A stretch of 64,000 nucleotides of DNA from Thermocaproicibacter sp041859875 (GCA_041859875.1 JBFLFY010000004.1:35657-99656); one strand, 5' to 3'. Positions 1-9,745 are shown, counted from the stretch's first letter. Notes: generated by a model not told the origin, from the sequence alone. Made by a program: numbers and translations.

Positions 1-97
1 TCAGGCGAAGTGCCTGAGGAAGGGAGCCCGCAACCTCGGCAAGCCCGCCCGTTGCCGCAAACGGCGCGGCTTCGCTGGTACAATACAGAACTTTCAT
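1..97 (-). CDS. glgA: Glycogen synthase GlgA, N-terminal fragment (runs off the window)
   Basis: Only the first 32 codons are inside the window. The reverse strand reads MKVLYCTSEAAPFAATGGLA and continues EVAGSLPQAL, the conserved N-terminus of bacterial GT5 glycogen (starch) synthases, in which the K-x-G-G-L-type loop binds ADP-glucose; here the loop reads ATGGLAEV. The ATG at 97 is preceded by an AGGGGG ribosome-binding site at 105-110. It follows glgD by about 40 bases on the same strand, so it is the last visible gene of a glgB-glgC-glgD-glgA operon. The enzyme adds glucose from ADP-glucose to the growing glycogen chain. Confidence 0.93.
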   Translation of the reverse strand, partial: MKVLYCTSEAAPFAATGGLAEVAGSLPQALRL

Positions 98-137
98 ATT
101 ACTACCCCCTGCTATATATTTCAAAAATGAAGCAAAT

Positions 138-1253
138 TTAAACTACACTGCCTTTTGCGATGTAAACTGGGTAAGACTCAAACCCGAGAATCGAACGCTC
201 GTCTTTTATCAAGACATTTTTGTCGGCAATCACATAGTTCAGGCGGCTGCCCTGGCTTATGACACTGTCCTGCAGAATAACGCAGTTCTCAACCAGCGAA
301 CCTTTTCCAATATGCACTCCGCGGGAAAGGACGCTGTTGTGCACTTCGCCGTCAATCACGCATCCGTCGGCAACAAGCGAATTGGAAATCTGGGAACCAA
401 GCCCATACCGCGCCGGCATATCGTCGCGCACTTTCGTATAAATCGGGCGGTTCGGGTCAAACAGCTGCGTGCGCACGTTCGGCAGCATTAAGGCCATGTT
501 GGCTTCAAAATACGAAGCTTCCGAGCAAATTGTTTTTGCGACGCCGGTAAAATCATAAGAAAACACCCGGTAGTTAGAAATATTCCTCTGCAGCAAGTCA
601 CGCTTAAAATGGTACAGGTTACGGCTCACGCAGTCCGTGACCAAACGCGTCAGCAGTTCCCGGCGCACAAGCATCATGTTGAGGCCGTAGCAGCAGTCGC
701 CATCCGTACGCGGAGAAATCAGCATATCCCGCACGCGGCCGTCCGGGTCAACGGTAAAGACCGAAGGGTCTTTCATTTTCTCCGGCAGGCTGCCATAACG
801 GCACACAAGGGTAATGTCTGCCTGTGTATTGATGTGCTGTGCCAGAACGTCAGTAAAATCGATGTTGCATACGGTGTTGCTGTCGGTCATCAGAACGTAT
901 TCTTCCTTGGAATTCTGCAGGAACGACTGTGCCGAATACAGCGACTCAATGCGGCTGTTGCTGCTGAAAGACTCTGCTTCAAACGGCGGCAGGATAAACA
1001 GCCCTTCGCGCTTGCGCGAAAGATTCCAAGCTTTGCCGGAGCCAAGGTGATCCATCAGGGACTGGTAGTTGCGCTTTGTAATCACTCCGACTTTGCTGAT
1101 GCCGGAATTCACCATGTTGGAAAGCGGAAAATCAATCAGGCAGTAACGGCCGCCAAAAGGAACGGAGCCCATGGTACGGTTTTCCGTCAGTTCCCGCATA
1201 CTTTCTTCGTACATATTGGAAAAGATTAGCCCAAGCACATTATTTCCGCGCAT
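138..1253 (-). CDS. glgD: GlgD, regulatory/non-catalytic ADP-glucose pyrophosphorylase subunit
   Basis: A 371-residue nucleotidyltransferase-fold protein with a C-terminal left-handed beta-helix, homologous to the adjacent GlgC. The N-terminal pyrophosphorylase loop that reads GGQGSRL in GlgC is replaced here by FSNMYEES, while the following FGGRYCLIDFPLSNMVNSGI is kept. That is the signature of GlgD, which in Firmicutes forms a hetero-oligomer with GlgC and modulates its activity. I chose the ATG at 1253 because an AAGGGGGG site lies just upstream; a longer in-frame start at 1289 lacks one. It overlaps the end of glgC by 14 bases, which suggests translational coupling. The GlgD assignment is confident; its exact regulatory effect is family knowledge. 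Confidence 0.9.
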   Translation of the reverse strand: MRGNNVLGLIFSNMYEESMRELTENRTMGSVPFGGRYCLIDFPLSNMVNSGISKVGVITKRNYQSLMDHLGSGKAWNLSRKREGLFILPPFEAESFSSNSRIESLYSAQSFLQNSKEEYVLMTDSNTVCNIDFTDVLAQHINTQADITLVCRYGSLPEKMKDPSVFTVDPDGRVRDMLISPRTDGDCCYGLNMMLVRRELLTRLVTDCVSRNLYHFKRDLLQRNISNYRVFSYDFTGVAKTICSEASYFEANMALMLPNVRTQLFDPNRPIYTKVRDDMPARYGLGSQISNSLVADGCVIDGEVHNSVLSRGVHIGKGSLVENCVILQDSVISQGSRLNYVIADKNVLIKDERSILGFESYPVYIAKGSVV

Positions 1254-2475
1254 CTTTTCCGGCCCCCCCTTGCATTGTTTCACGGTCAATCATTGCTTTT
1301 GGCGGAATCACCGTTCCGGGCGGAATGCTGCAACCGTCGCCCACAACAGTAACGCCCCACTCGTCCTTGTTCTGTATATCTTCCGGCCGTTTCCCAACGA
1401 CTGAGCCTTTTCCGATTACGCAGTTTTCTGCGACGATGGCATACTGCACAACTGCATTCTCCTCAATGCGCGTGTTCGGCATGATGATGGAGTCACGCAC
1501 AACCGCGCCCGGTGCAATATAGACGCCGGAAAACAGCACGGCAAAATCGATTGTGCCATAAACGTTGCTGCCTTCCGCAACAAGTGAGTTCTGCACTTTC
1601 GCGCTCTTTGCAATGTAATGCGGCGGCATAACCGGGTTGCGGCAGTAAATTTTCCAATTTTCCTCGTTCAGGTCAAGCGGAACATTGGGGTTCAGCAAAT
1701 CCATATTGGATTCCCACAGGCTGTCAATCGTCCCAACGTCTTTCCAGTAGCCTTCAAAACGGTAGGCAAACATCCGCTCGCCGGCTTTTAGCATGGCTGG
1801 AAGAACATTTTTGCCAAAGTCGTTGGAAGACTTCGGGTCAGCTTCGTCCGCTTCTAGGTATTTGCGGAGTTTGCTCCAGGTAAAGACGTAGATTCCCATG
1901 GATGCCTGGTCGCTTTTGGGGACTTTCGGCTTTTCGTCAAACTCGTAGATGGAGCCGTCTTCCTTCGTATTCATAATGCCGAAACGGCTGGCTTCTGCCA
2001 TTGGGACCTCAATAACGGCAACTGTGCAGTCGGCATTCTTCTTTTTGTGGAACGCAATCATCTTGGAGTAATCCATTTTGTAAATGTGGTCGCCGGAAAG
2101 GACAATCACATATTCCGGATTATAGCGCTCTATGTAGGGGATGTTCTGGTAAATCGCGTTTGCCGTTCCCTTGTACCAGTCGGACTTGCGGCTGCGCTGG
2201 AATGGCGGAAGGACCCGCACCCCGGCGTTGGTACTGTCAAGGTCCCACGGCTGGCCGCTGCCGATATATTCGTTCAGTTCCAGCGGCTGGTACTGTGTAA
2301 GAACACCGACGCATTCAATGCCGGAATTAACACAGTTTGAAAGCGGAAAATCAATAATGCGGTATTTTCCGCCGTATGGCACAGCCGGTTTTGCTAGATT
2401 TTTCGTCAGGACGCCGAGTCGGCTGCCCTGCCCTCCGGCCAGCAGCATCGCGACTACTTCCTGTTTTGGCAGCAT
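1240..2475 (-). CDS. glgC: Glucose-1-phosphate adenylyltransferase GlgC
   Basis: A 411-residue ADP-glucose pyrophosphorylase, the committed step of glycogen synthesis: glucose-1-phosphate + ATP gives ADP-glucose + PPi. The N-terminal signature AGGQGSRL is followed by KPAVPYGGKYRIIDFPLSN. LSGDHIYKMDYSKM carries the catalytic Asp region, and FEGYWKDVGTIDSLWE is the sugar-phosphate region. The C-terminal third is a hexapeptide-repeat beta-helix. The gene lies 22 bases after glgB and overlaps glgD. Length and motifs are normal for the family, and no damage is seen. Confidence 0.96.
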   Translation of the reverse strand: MLPKQEVVAMLLAGGQGSRLGVLTKNLAKPAVPYGGKYRIIDFPLSNCVNSGIECVGVLTQYQPLELNEYIGSGQPWDLDSTNAGVRVLPPFQRSRKSDWYKGTANAIYQNIPYIERYNPEYVIVLSGDHIYKMDYSKMIAFHKKKNADCTVAVIEVPMAEASRFGIMNTKEDGSIYEFDEKPKVPKSDQASMGIYVFTWSKLRKYLEADEADPKSSNDFGKNVLPAMLKAGERMFAYRFEGYWKDVGTIDSLWESNMDLLNPNVPLDLNEENWKIYCRNPVMPPHYIAKSAKVQNSLVAEGSNVYGTIDFAVLFSGVYIAPGAVVRDSIIMPNTRIEENAVVQYAIVAENCVIGKGSVVGKRPEDIQNKDEWGVTVVGDGCSIPPGTVIPPKAMIDRETMQGGAGKDARK

Positions 2476-2497
2476 GGAGATTCCTTCTTTCAGTCAT

Positions 2498-4585
2498 TCA
2501 ATGTTCTGGAATACTTTTATGCGAATTTCGTTTTTTTCTGGTTGGGTTTTCTTTTTTGGCGGGCTGTTTCTTTTCCGGTTTCTTTCCAGCCGGTTTCGCC
2601 TTCCTAGGCTTTTTCCCGCTCGCCTTTCCCCCAGGCGGCTCTGCTTCCGCCTGTTCCATTGTTGCGGGAAACTGCGGTTTTTCCTTTTTCTCCCTGCAGC
2701 GCAGGAAAATTGCCGAAAGCGGCGGCAGTGTGAGGCTTATGGATTGTGCAAAGCCGTGCATACCCGGTTCTGAACTGCGGATGCTGTTTCCGTTTGTTAT
2801 GCCGCTGCCGCCGTACTTTTTGTCATCGGAAGAAAACACCTCTTCGTAAATGCCTTCATACGGTGCGCCGATGCGGTAATCATCGCGCCGAATCGGAAGA
2901 AAGTTACAAACGATAATCAGCTCGCCGCCGGATTTATCAAATCTGCGGAAGGCAATCACGCTCTGCGTGTAGTCATCATTTGAAATCCAGGAAAAGCCTT
3001 CCCACGAAAAATCGACTTCCCAAAGCGGCGCATTTTCCAGATAAAAATGGTTCAGGTCATGGAAAAATTGTTTTTGCTTCCGGTGCTGCTCATAGTCCAG
3101 CAGCAGCCAGTCCAATTCCTTTTCATAGTTCCACTCAATAAACTGACTGAACTCCGTTCCCATGAAAATCAGCTTTTTGCCCGGGTGCGCCATCATGTAA
3201 GCCATGAAAAGCCGCACGCCCGCAAACTTTTCTTCGTAAGTTCCCGGCATTTTATTAATGAGTGAAGATTTGCCATGCACCACTTCATCGTGGGAAACCG
3301 GAAGGACAAAGTTTTCGGAAAAAGCATAGAAAAATGAAAAAGTAATATTGTCATGGTTAAACTTGCGGTACACGGGGTCGAGGGAAGTGTAGTGCAGCAT
3401 ATCGTTCATCCAGCCCATATTCCACTTGTAGTTAAATCCAAGGCCTCCACAGTAAGTCGGGTGGGAAACCATCGGCCACGAAGTCGATTCTTCCGCAATC
3501 ATCATCACATCCGGGAACTGGGCAAATACAGTTTCATTTAACTTCTGCAGAAAAGTTACAGCTTCCAGGTTCTCTTTACCGCCGTTTTTGTTGGGAATCC
3601 ATTCGCCCTCTTTGCGGCTGTAGTCCAAGTACAGCATAGAGGCAACGGCGTCAACGCGCAGGCCGTCAATATGGTAATTTTCCAGCCAGAAAACCGCACT
3701 GGAAATCAGGAAGCTGAGGACCTCGTTCTTTCCGTAATCAAAGACCAGCGTTCCCCACTCTTTATGCTCGCCCTTGCGTGGGTCAGCATACTCGTAGCAA
3801 GGCGTGCCGTCAAACTTCGCAAGGCCGAACTCGTCTTTCGGGAAATGCGCCGGAACCCAGTCCATAATGACACCGATGCCGGCCTCATGGCACTTTTCCA
3901 CAAACTGCATGAACTGCTTTGGCTGCCCATAACGGGAAGTCGGCGCAAAATACCCGCTCACCTGGTAGCCCCAGGAGCCATCATACGGATACTCCGTTAC
4001 CGGCATCAGCTCAATGTGGGTGTAGCCCATGTCTTTTACATAGGGAATCAGCTCATCGGCCAGTTTGTCATAAGAAAAGACGTTTCCATCTTTGTAGCGC
4101 CGCCAAGAACCTGCGTGCACTTCATAAATATTAACCGGCTGGCTGTAATGAGGCTTTTCCTTCTTGTGGCGGAACCAGGCTTCATCATGCCACTGAAAAC
4201 CGGAAATGTCGCAGTACTTGGAAGCGTTGCCCGGCGCGGTTTCAAAATGGAAGGCATACGGATCGCTCTTAAGGACCTGCGTACCATCCTGTGAAGTCAC
4301 ACAGAACTTGTAAGAATCAAACTGATTGAGCATTTGCGGCAGCCAGCATTCCCACACGCCGCTGCTGATTTTTTCAAGCGGAGTTGTTTCGGGGTCCCAC
4401 TGGTTAAAATCCGCCGTAAGAGAAACAGCAGAAGCATTCGGAGCCCATACACGGCATGACATGCAAGGCTTTCCGTTCCTTATGGCCTTATGTACACCAA
4501 GAAATTCATATGCCTTGTAATTTGTTCCCTGGTGAAACAAGTAGAGAGGCAGGTTATCACTTTCTGATTTTTTTTGTTTCGGCAC
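2498..4585 (-). CDS. glgB: 1,4-alpha-glucan branching enzyme GlgB with a basic C-terminal tail
   Basis: GH13 branching enzyme that makes alpha-1,6 branches in glycogen. It has an N-terminal CBM48 domain (FLGVHK...RVWAPNASAVSL), then a catalytic barrel with GLRVDAVASMLY (nucleophile Asp, about residue 310), MIAEESTSWP (acid/base Glu, about 363) and PVSHDEVVHGK (Asp, about 431). The last ~65 residues form an unusual Lys/Pro/Ala-rich low-complexity tail (repeats of KKP/AKK type) beyond the normal end of the enzyme. I chose the GTG at 4585, nine bases after GGAAG; the in-frame TTG at 4594 abuts that site and is less likely. It is the first gene of the leftward glg operon. Confidence 0.93.
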   Translation of the reverse strand: MPKQKKSESDNLPLYLFHQGTNYKAYEFLGVHKAIRNGKPCMSCRVWAPNASAVSLTADFNQWDPETTPLEKISSGVWECWLPQMLNQFDSYKFCVTSQDGTQVLKSDPYAFHFETAPGNASKYCDISGFQWHDEAWFRHKKEKPHYSQPVNIYEVHAGSWRRYKDGNVFSYDKLADELIPYVKDMGYTHIELMPVTEYPYDGSWGYQVSGYFAPTSRYGQPKQFMQFVEKCHEAGIGVIMDWVPAHFPKDEFGLAKFDGTPCYEYADPRKGEHKEWGTLVFDYGKNEVLSFLISSAVFWLENYHIDGLRVDAVASMLYLDYSRKEGEWIPNKNGGKENLEAVTFLQKLNETVFAQFPDVMMIAEESTSWPMVSHPTYCGGLGFNYKWNMGWMNDMLHYTSLDPVYRKFNHDNITFSFFYAFSENFVLPVSHDEVVHGKSSLINKMPGTYEEKFAGVRLFMAYMMAHPGKKLIFMGTEFSQFIEWNYEKELDWLLLDYEQHRKQKQFFHDLNHFYLENAPLWEVDFSWEGFSWISNDDYTQSVIAFRRFDKSGGELIIVCNFLPIRRDDYRIGAPYEGIYEEVFSSDDKKYGGSGITNGNSIRSSEPGMHGFAQSISLTLPPLSAIFLRCREKKEKPQFPATMEQAEAEPPGGKASGKKPRKAKPAGKKPEKKQPAKKENPTRKKRNSHKSIPEH

Positions 4586-4641
4586 GAAGAACAACTTCCT
4601 TTCGGATTGCCGCTGTGCTTTTGTGGATATTTTATAAAATA

Positions 4642-4669
4642 ATCATACCACAACGTGCAAAAATTTCAA
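4642..4669 (-). promoter_or_regulatory. Probable promoter of the glgBCDA operon
   Basis: On the minus strand TTGAAA (4664-4669) and TATGAT (4642-4647) are separated by 16 bases, about 55 bases upstream of the glgB start. The rest of 4595-4929 is AT-rich and shows no gene. Confidence 0.6.
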
Positions 4670-4852
4670 GGGTTTTTGGCTATTTTCTTGCAAATTTGCT
4701 ATTACAGTCTATATTATTTTGTGTACTTTGTTACAAAACTTCTCGTGTAATCATCTGTAGCTGCTATACTTTCTTATCATACCACACCCGGCTGTCGTTT
4801 TTTCAATTTTTTAGGAACCTGAGCATACAGAAAATACCAACAAAATGAAAGC

Positions 4853-4894
4853 AGCGAGGCACTCGGTTCTGCAAAACCGAGTGCCCCGCTTTTT
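4853..4894 (-). terminator. Intrinsic terminator after the exporter operon
   Basis: An 11-bp stem (GGCACTCGGTT / AACCGAGTGCC) with a short loop, extended by further GC pairs, lies just after the stop codon of the leftward gene at 4930. Short T tracts exist on both strands, so it may also shield the glg promoter from read-through. Confidence 0.8.
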
Positions 4895-4929
4895 GAAAAA
4901 CTGTCTATATGTGTGTTAAAAGGAATTGC

Positions 4930-7551
4930 TTAATGCTTAAAAAGGCCGGTGAACGAATTCCATAGACCAACAAACACATTGCCCACACGCTGCCAGAAAT
5001 TTGTGTTGTCCTGCGTGTTCTGCGTCTTGTTGGCGGTCGCAGCAGAGCCAACCTTAATCTCCTGCGTACGGAAAATCATCTGTACGCTGTGCGGTGACGT
5101 ATTCTGAGAAGACGTCATGGAAACCGGCTTTGCAGAAGGATCCATCAGCAGGACATTGTTGCTGCCGCCGGTGTGGGAATCCCACTCATCCTTAACAAGA
5201 TCGTTAATTGTTTTCTTTGAATTGCGAATGTCCCCGGTTCCCGAAAAGCCCTTAGTGGATTCCCGAAGCGCTTTGGAAAGGCTTTCGAGCGACTTCTTTG
5301 TACTTGCATCCACTTTCGAGCCGCTGTTTGAAACAACGGATTTTAAACTGCGGAGCGCATTGTCGGTATTCTTTACACCCGAAGAAACATTCTGCGCAGC
5401 TTTTTTGCTGTCTGCAAGCGCCCTTTGTGTTTCCGGAAGATCGTTGTTCAGCGTCTGATTCAATGCCGCTATCTGGTCAATCGCAGTGTCGGCATTGTGC
5501 GTCATGGCGGTTAGAGTGCCGCCCGCCTTGTTCACATCGCCAAGCAGGCCATTCGCTCCAAGTGTTCCGCACAGGGTGTTCAGGCTGGAAACTACACTGG
5601 CTGTCGGTGCGGCGATGCTGCTCATTAGGTTATTGACGCTGGCAATCTGGGAATTCACTTGGTCGATTGCCGCATTAGCAGAAGATGCCTGCACCAACAT
5701 CTGGTTCATACCGGCTGCTCCGCCTAGGCTCTGGCCGGTTAACCACATTTCATAAAGCTGCTCCGTAAGTGCACTCTGGATATAGGTCTTAAAACCCGCG
5801 TCAGTCGGGTCACTTGTTTTGTTTGCGCTAAGGTATGCTTCATAGGACTTATGAAGCGTGTTAGCCTGCGCAAGAGCCGCCTTAAACGCTGTTTCACCGC
5901 CAGCAGCCTTTTCCGCGCTGTACAGATTGGAAAGTGCCTGAGCTTTTTGCTGCGCTGCCTGCATGGTTTCACCGCTTTGCACCAGATAGCCCGTTATAAA
6001 CGTTTGGAATCCGGCATCGGTCGGGTCACTCTGGCTGTGCTGCCGCAGGTAAGATTCATAGGCAGTGTGCAGGGAGTTGGCATTTTGAAGCAATGTAAGG
6101 AATGCTGTTTCACCGCCGGCAGCCTTTTCATTCGCCCAAAGCTGGTTCAGAGAAGCCGCGTCAGCTGCTTCACCGGCATAAATAGCATCTTTCGGTGCCG
6201 TGCCGCCGGGAGCATTTTTCACTGCGGTATCGGCCTTGGTATAATACCCGTCAACAGAGGACATCAGCTGCCTCAGCCCAGCCTGGTCGGAAGGAACGAC
6301 CACACCATCTACGGCAATTTTACTCATGGGAGAAAGCGCATTGTGGCTTTTTAAGTAAGTCAAAGTCGTATTCAAAGAGTCCAGGCTTTTTCTAAGGCTT
6401 GTAAGGTCATCGTTCAGCTTCGCGCCGTCTTTCTGCGCTGAAGTAATATCAGAGCGGCATTCCGCAAGCTGTGTTTTCAGTGAAACCAGCGTGTTTGTCA
6501 GTGCATTCAGGTGTGAATTGATGTCGCCCAGCTCTTTGGAGGCTGCATCCAGATGGCTGGAAAGCGGCTGAAGAGCATCGGAAAGACTGTCAAAATTATA
6601 AAGGGCAATGTCAATGGAGTTCTCAATATCTCCCCGCGCCTCGGAAACAGAAGCGCGTGCTTCATTCAGCTGGTCCAAGCCATCCGCGGCGTCATTCAGA
6701 TTTCCGCCGATGCCGTCAAGAGAATCCAGGATGGTGTCGAAACTCTTGCTGATGGAGTCGTAGGAATTTTCTGTCTTGCTTTTCGCTTTGCGCAGGTCGG
6801 CAATTTGATTCAGCTGTGAAAGCGTTGCCGGAACAGCAAGAAAGGTAAGGCCGGAACTTGTAAAGCTGTTGCTGCCTACCTTAATGCAGATATGCTGTGT
6901 TTCACCGGGCATTGCTGCAAAGAGCACCGTGCGCAGGTTGCCAAGCAGCTGCACCTGCGCGCCCTGTGCTTCCAGTGAAAGAATATCATCCGCATTGAAA
7001 GCCGTCATGCCAATCAGCACAAGGTTGTTGCGATAATATTCCCCGGCGCTCTTGTTCGGCGTGGCATCCACATTGATTTCAACCAGGCCGGTCTTCCCGG
7101 CAATATCCTCGGCTTTCGTTTCTACACCGTTCAGGCGGTAAGAAACCTTCATCGTCCACGGAAAATCCGTGTATGGCTGCGCGGTCTTGCCTTCAAAGTA
7201 AAAGCGGCCGGAAGCAGCTCCGCTCGTATTGAACGAAATTTTGTCCCCGGAAACCGTAGGGGTCTTATCATCCGTCAGATTGTTGATTTTTGTGTATGTA
7301 CCGTAATCGGTAATAGAAGAAGCTCCGTTCAGATTATAGCTTTTTACAACGCTGCCCTCTTTCAACTTGCCATAACAGTCAAGCGTTGCATAGTAAGTTT
7401 CATCATAACTTGGGTTAACGGATGCAGCAGAAACAGAGACTCCGCTGCCCACAGCTCCGCCAAGGACTGCGGCGCAGAGCGCCACGGAAAGCAAACGTTT
7501 TGCGGCTCCGCCGACACATTTTTTGTTCAGCGGATGTTTGGAATACAGCAC
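4930..7551 (-). CDS. Large secreted coiled-coil-like protein paired with an MMPL exporter
   Basis: An 873-residue protein with an N-terminal signal sequence (KRLLSVALCAAVLGGAVGSG, then VSVSAASV). A beta-rich N-terminal region of about 250 residues is followed by long Ser/Asn/Asp-rich helical stretches resembling YhgE/Pip-type extracellular regions. Two copies of a ~70-residue segment sharing EKAAGGETAF, ..N(S/T)LH..YE(S/A)YL.. and SDPTDAGF lie around residues 455-530 and 530-600. The C-terminus (NFWQRVGNVFVGLWNSFTGL) looks amphipathic and could attach to the membrane. It is 47 bases downstream of an MMPL transporter gene in the same orientation, so a role as extracellular partner of that exporter is inferred. 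No enzymatic motif was seen. Confidence 0.72.
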   Translation of the reverse strand: MLYSKHPLNKKCVGGAAKRLLSVALCAAVLGGAVGSGVSVSAASVNPSYDETYYATLDCYGKLKEGSVVKSYNLNGASSITDYGTYTKINNLTDDKTPTVSGDKISFNTSGAASGRFYFEGKTAQPYTDFPWTMKVSYRLNGVETKAEDIAGKTGLVEINVDATPNKSAGEYYRNNLVLIGMTAFNADDILSLEAQGAQVQLLGNLRTVLFAAMPGETQHICIKVGSNSFTSSGLTFLAVPATLSQLNQIADLRKAKSKTENSYDSISKSFDTILDSLDGIGGNLNDAADGLDQLNEARASVSEARGDIENSIDIALYNFDSLSDALQPLSSHLDAASKELGDINSHLNALTNTLVSLKTQLAECRSDITSAQKDGAKLNDDLTSLRKSLDSLNTTLTYLKSHNALSPMSKIAVDGVVVPSDQAGLRQLMSSVDGYYTKADTAVKNAPGGTAPKDAIYAGEAADAASLNQLWANEKAAGGETAFLTLLQNANSLHTAYESYLRQHSQSDPTDAGFQTFITGYLVQSGETMQAAQQKAQALSNLYSAEKAAGGETAFKAALAQANTLHKSYEAYLSANKTSDPTDAGFKTYIQSALTEQLYEMWLTGQSLGGAAGMNQMLVQASSANAAIDQVNSQIASVNNLMSSIAAPTASVVSSLNTLCGTLGANGLLGDVNKAGGTLTAMTHNADTAIDQIAALNQTLNNDLPETQRALADSKKAAQNVSSGVKNTDNALRSLKSVVSNSGSKVDASTKKSLESLSKALRESTKGFSGTGDIRNSKKTINDLVKDEWDSHTGGSNNVLLMDPSAKPVSMTSSQNTSPHSVQMIFRTQEIKVGSAATANKTQNTQDNTNFWQRVGNVFVGLWNSFTGLFKH

Positions 7552-7598
7552 GGTATCATTACTCCTTTGCTTTTTGATAAGAATCGGAATGACATTGT

Positions 7599-9701
7599 TT
7601 ACACTGTTTTTTTCCTATGCAGTATGTGAATAGGCTTTGGGTTACTCCAATTCAAGCTCGTATGAGCAAAAATCGGTTCGCATACTGAGAGGAGGGATGG
7701 CAGGATAAAGATGGTGACAACAGCGGAAATCAGTGCACCGCGTGCCAGCATCATGCAGATGCTGCTGATAATCCCAATCTTCGAAATAATGCCAACACCA
7801 AGTGTCGCGCAGAAAAGCACGAGCGAGCTGGTAATAACAGAAACGTCGGAAGTATCCGCCGCAATAATAATTGCTTCTTTTCTGCTCTTGCCATTCTGCA
7901 GCTCTTCGCGGAACCTCGTGGTCATTAAGATAGCATAGTCCACGGTTGCGCCAAGCTGCACACATCCAATCACGGTTGGCGCAATAAACGGAATTGCAAC
8001 ATTGGTAAAGTACGGTATTCCCTGGTTGATAAAAATTGCAAGCTCAATGGATGCAACAAGAACAATCGGGACCGTAATAGATTTAAACAGAATCATGACA
8101 ATCAGGAAAATAGCTGCTATGGAAATGTAATTTGTTACGCTGAAATCGACCGAGGAAGTCTTAATTAAGTCATCTGTCAGGGCAGCTTCTCCGGTAATAT
8201 AGGCTTTGGGGTCATAGGACTTTGCAATCTTGTTCAGCTCCGTAAGCTGGCTGCTCACTTCGTTTGAAGCCGCGGTGTAACGGGAATTCACCATAATAAT
8301 CTGCATCCCGTCTTTTTTGCACAAATCCTTGACTTCCTGTGGAACAAAGGAATCCGGGATTTCCGGGCTGACAAATTTGTTGTAAGCAACGACCGTTTCA
8401 ACACCATCGGTCTTTTCCATTTTGTTAACCATCTGCTTGAGCTTCTGGTTTCCGACGCTGTCGTTTACAACAACGAAATGAGTCGTTGACATATCATAGT
8501 CTTTTTTCAGTTTGTTTGTCGCAATAATAGAAGGCATATCCTGCGGAAGGGAACGGTCAAGCTTGTAGTAAACTGGCGCATTGTTCTGCGCGTAAAAGCT
8601 CGGCAGAATGAGCAGGAGAAACAAAACAACAAATGCCTTGCGGTGCTTAATAATAAATTGGTTCATGCGGGAACAGTCGGGGTTGAAAACCGGGTGCTTA
8701 TATTTTTGAATCGGTTTGTCGAGTACTAAGAGCAGTGCCGGAAGCACCAAAACGACCGTAGCCACACCAAGCACAACACCTTTTGCCATAACAATGCCGA
8801 TGTCGCGCCCTAAGAGCAGGCGCATAAAGCACAAAGCTAAGAAACCTGCTATTGTAGTCAGCGAACTGCCGGAAAGCGACGTAAACGCCGCAACAATCGC
8901 ATTGGCCATGGCATCGCGGTTGTCATCACACTTCTGCTGCTCCTCCCGGTATCGGTTGTAAAGGAAAATGGAATAGTCCATGGTGACGCCAAGCTGAAGA
9001 ATACCGGCAATCGCCATGGTTATGTAAGAAATTTGACCCATAAAAATATTTGTTCCGAAATTGTAAATGACTGCGAGCCCAATGTCCAGCAGGAAAGTAA
9101 CTGGGAGCAGCCAGGAGTCCATCGTCAGCGACATCGCCGCAAAGGAGAGGATGACGGCCAGCAGGATATACTGTGGAAGCTCCTGGTCTACCAGGTTTTT
9201 CGTGTCTTTTACAACGATGGAGAAACCAGCGAGAAAACATTGTTTGTTACATAGCTTTCGTATATCTTCTATCGCTTTCATGGTTTCCTGCGAAGCGCCC
9301 GGTTTGTCGAACTGAATAATCATCAATGTCGAGTCGCCGGCGTAAAATGATTTCCGCACATCATTCGGAATCATTGAGGTCGGAATCTGGATTCCTGCAA
9401 GACTGGAAGGCCACAGGGCATGTGTAACACCCGGCACCTTTTCAATGGACTTTTGAAGAGAGTTTGTATATGCGGATGGCATATCCTTCACAATCAGCAT
9501 TGAGGTTGCCGCATTATGAAACGGTTCTTCCAAAAGTTTTTCTCCTTTTGCGGAATCTGCTTCCGGGGGTAAGTAAGTCAAAATGTCATAATTAACCTTT
9601 GTAGCAACTGCGCCGAAGATGCAGGGAATAATCAGCAGAACTGCTATCAGGACAACGAGTTTCGGCTTACGCGTTAGGGTTCGAGCAATTTTTTGCAGCA
9701 T
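7599..9701 (-). CDS. MMPL/RND-family transporter
   Basis: A 700-residue integral membrane protein with the duplicated RND architecture: an N-terminal helix, a large extracellular loop, a bundle of about five helices, and then the same again. Each half carries the family's polar transmembrane motif: GVTMDYSIFLYNRYREE around residue 240 and GATVDYAILMTTRFREE around 590. The paired Asp-Tyr residues are expected in proton relay. MMPL proteins export lipids, siderophores or antimicrobials; the substrate here is unknown. It is the first gene of a two-gene leftward operon and diverges from a two-component system that may control it. Confidence 0.88.
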   Translation of the reverse strand: MLQKIARTLTRKPKLVVLIAVLLIIPCIFGAVATKVNYDILTYLPPEADSAKGEKLLEEPFHNAATSMLIVKDMPSAYTNSLQKSIEKVPGVTHALWPSSLAGIQIPTSMIPNDVRKSFYAGDSTLMIIQFDKPGASQETMKAIEDIRKLCNKQCFLAGFSIVVKDTKNLVDQELPQYILLAVILSFAAMSLTMDSWLLPVTFLLDIGLAVIYNFGTNIFMGQISYITMAIAGILQLGVTMDYSIFLYNRYREEQQKCDDNRDAMANAIVAAFTSLSGSSLTTIAGFLALCFMRLLLGRDIGIVMAKGVVLGVATVVLVLPALLLVLDKPIQKYKHPVFNPDCSRMNQFIIKHRKAFVVLFLLLILPSFYAQNNAPVYYKLDRSLPQDMPSIIATNKLKKDYDMSTTHFVVVNDSVGNQKLKQMVNKMEKTDGVETVVAYNKFVSPEIPDSFVPQEVKDLCKKDGMQIIMVNSRYTAASNEVSSQLTELNKIAKSYDPKAYITGEAALTDDLIKTSSVDFSVTNYISIAAIFLIVMILFKSITVPIVLVASIELAIFINQGIPYFTNVAIPFIAPTVIGCVQLGATVDYAILMTTRFREELQNGKSRKEAIIIAADTSDVSVITSSLVLFCATLGVGIISKIGIISSICMMLARGALISAVVTIFILPSLLSVCEPIFAHTSLNWSNPKPIHILHRKKTV

Positions 9702-9745
9702 TTTTTCACCTTCTGAAGTTGTTTTGCAATGGTATCTCTGCCTTT

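Noticed and set aside
138..1253. GlgD as a second catalytic GlgC
   Set aside because: The pyrophosphorylase loop GGxGxRL is missing, so it is better called the GlgD-type subunit.
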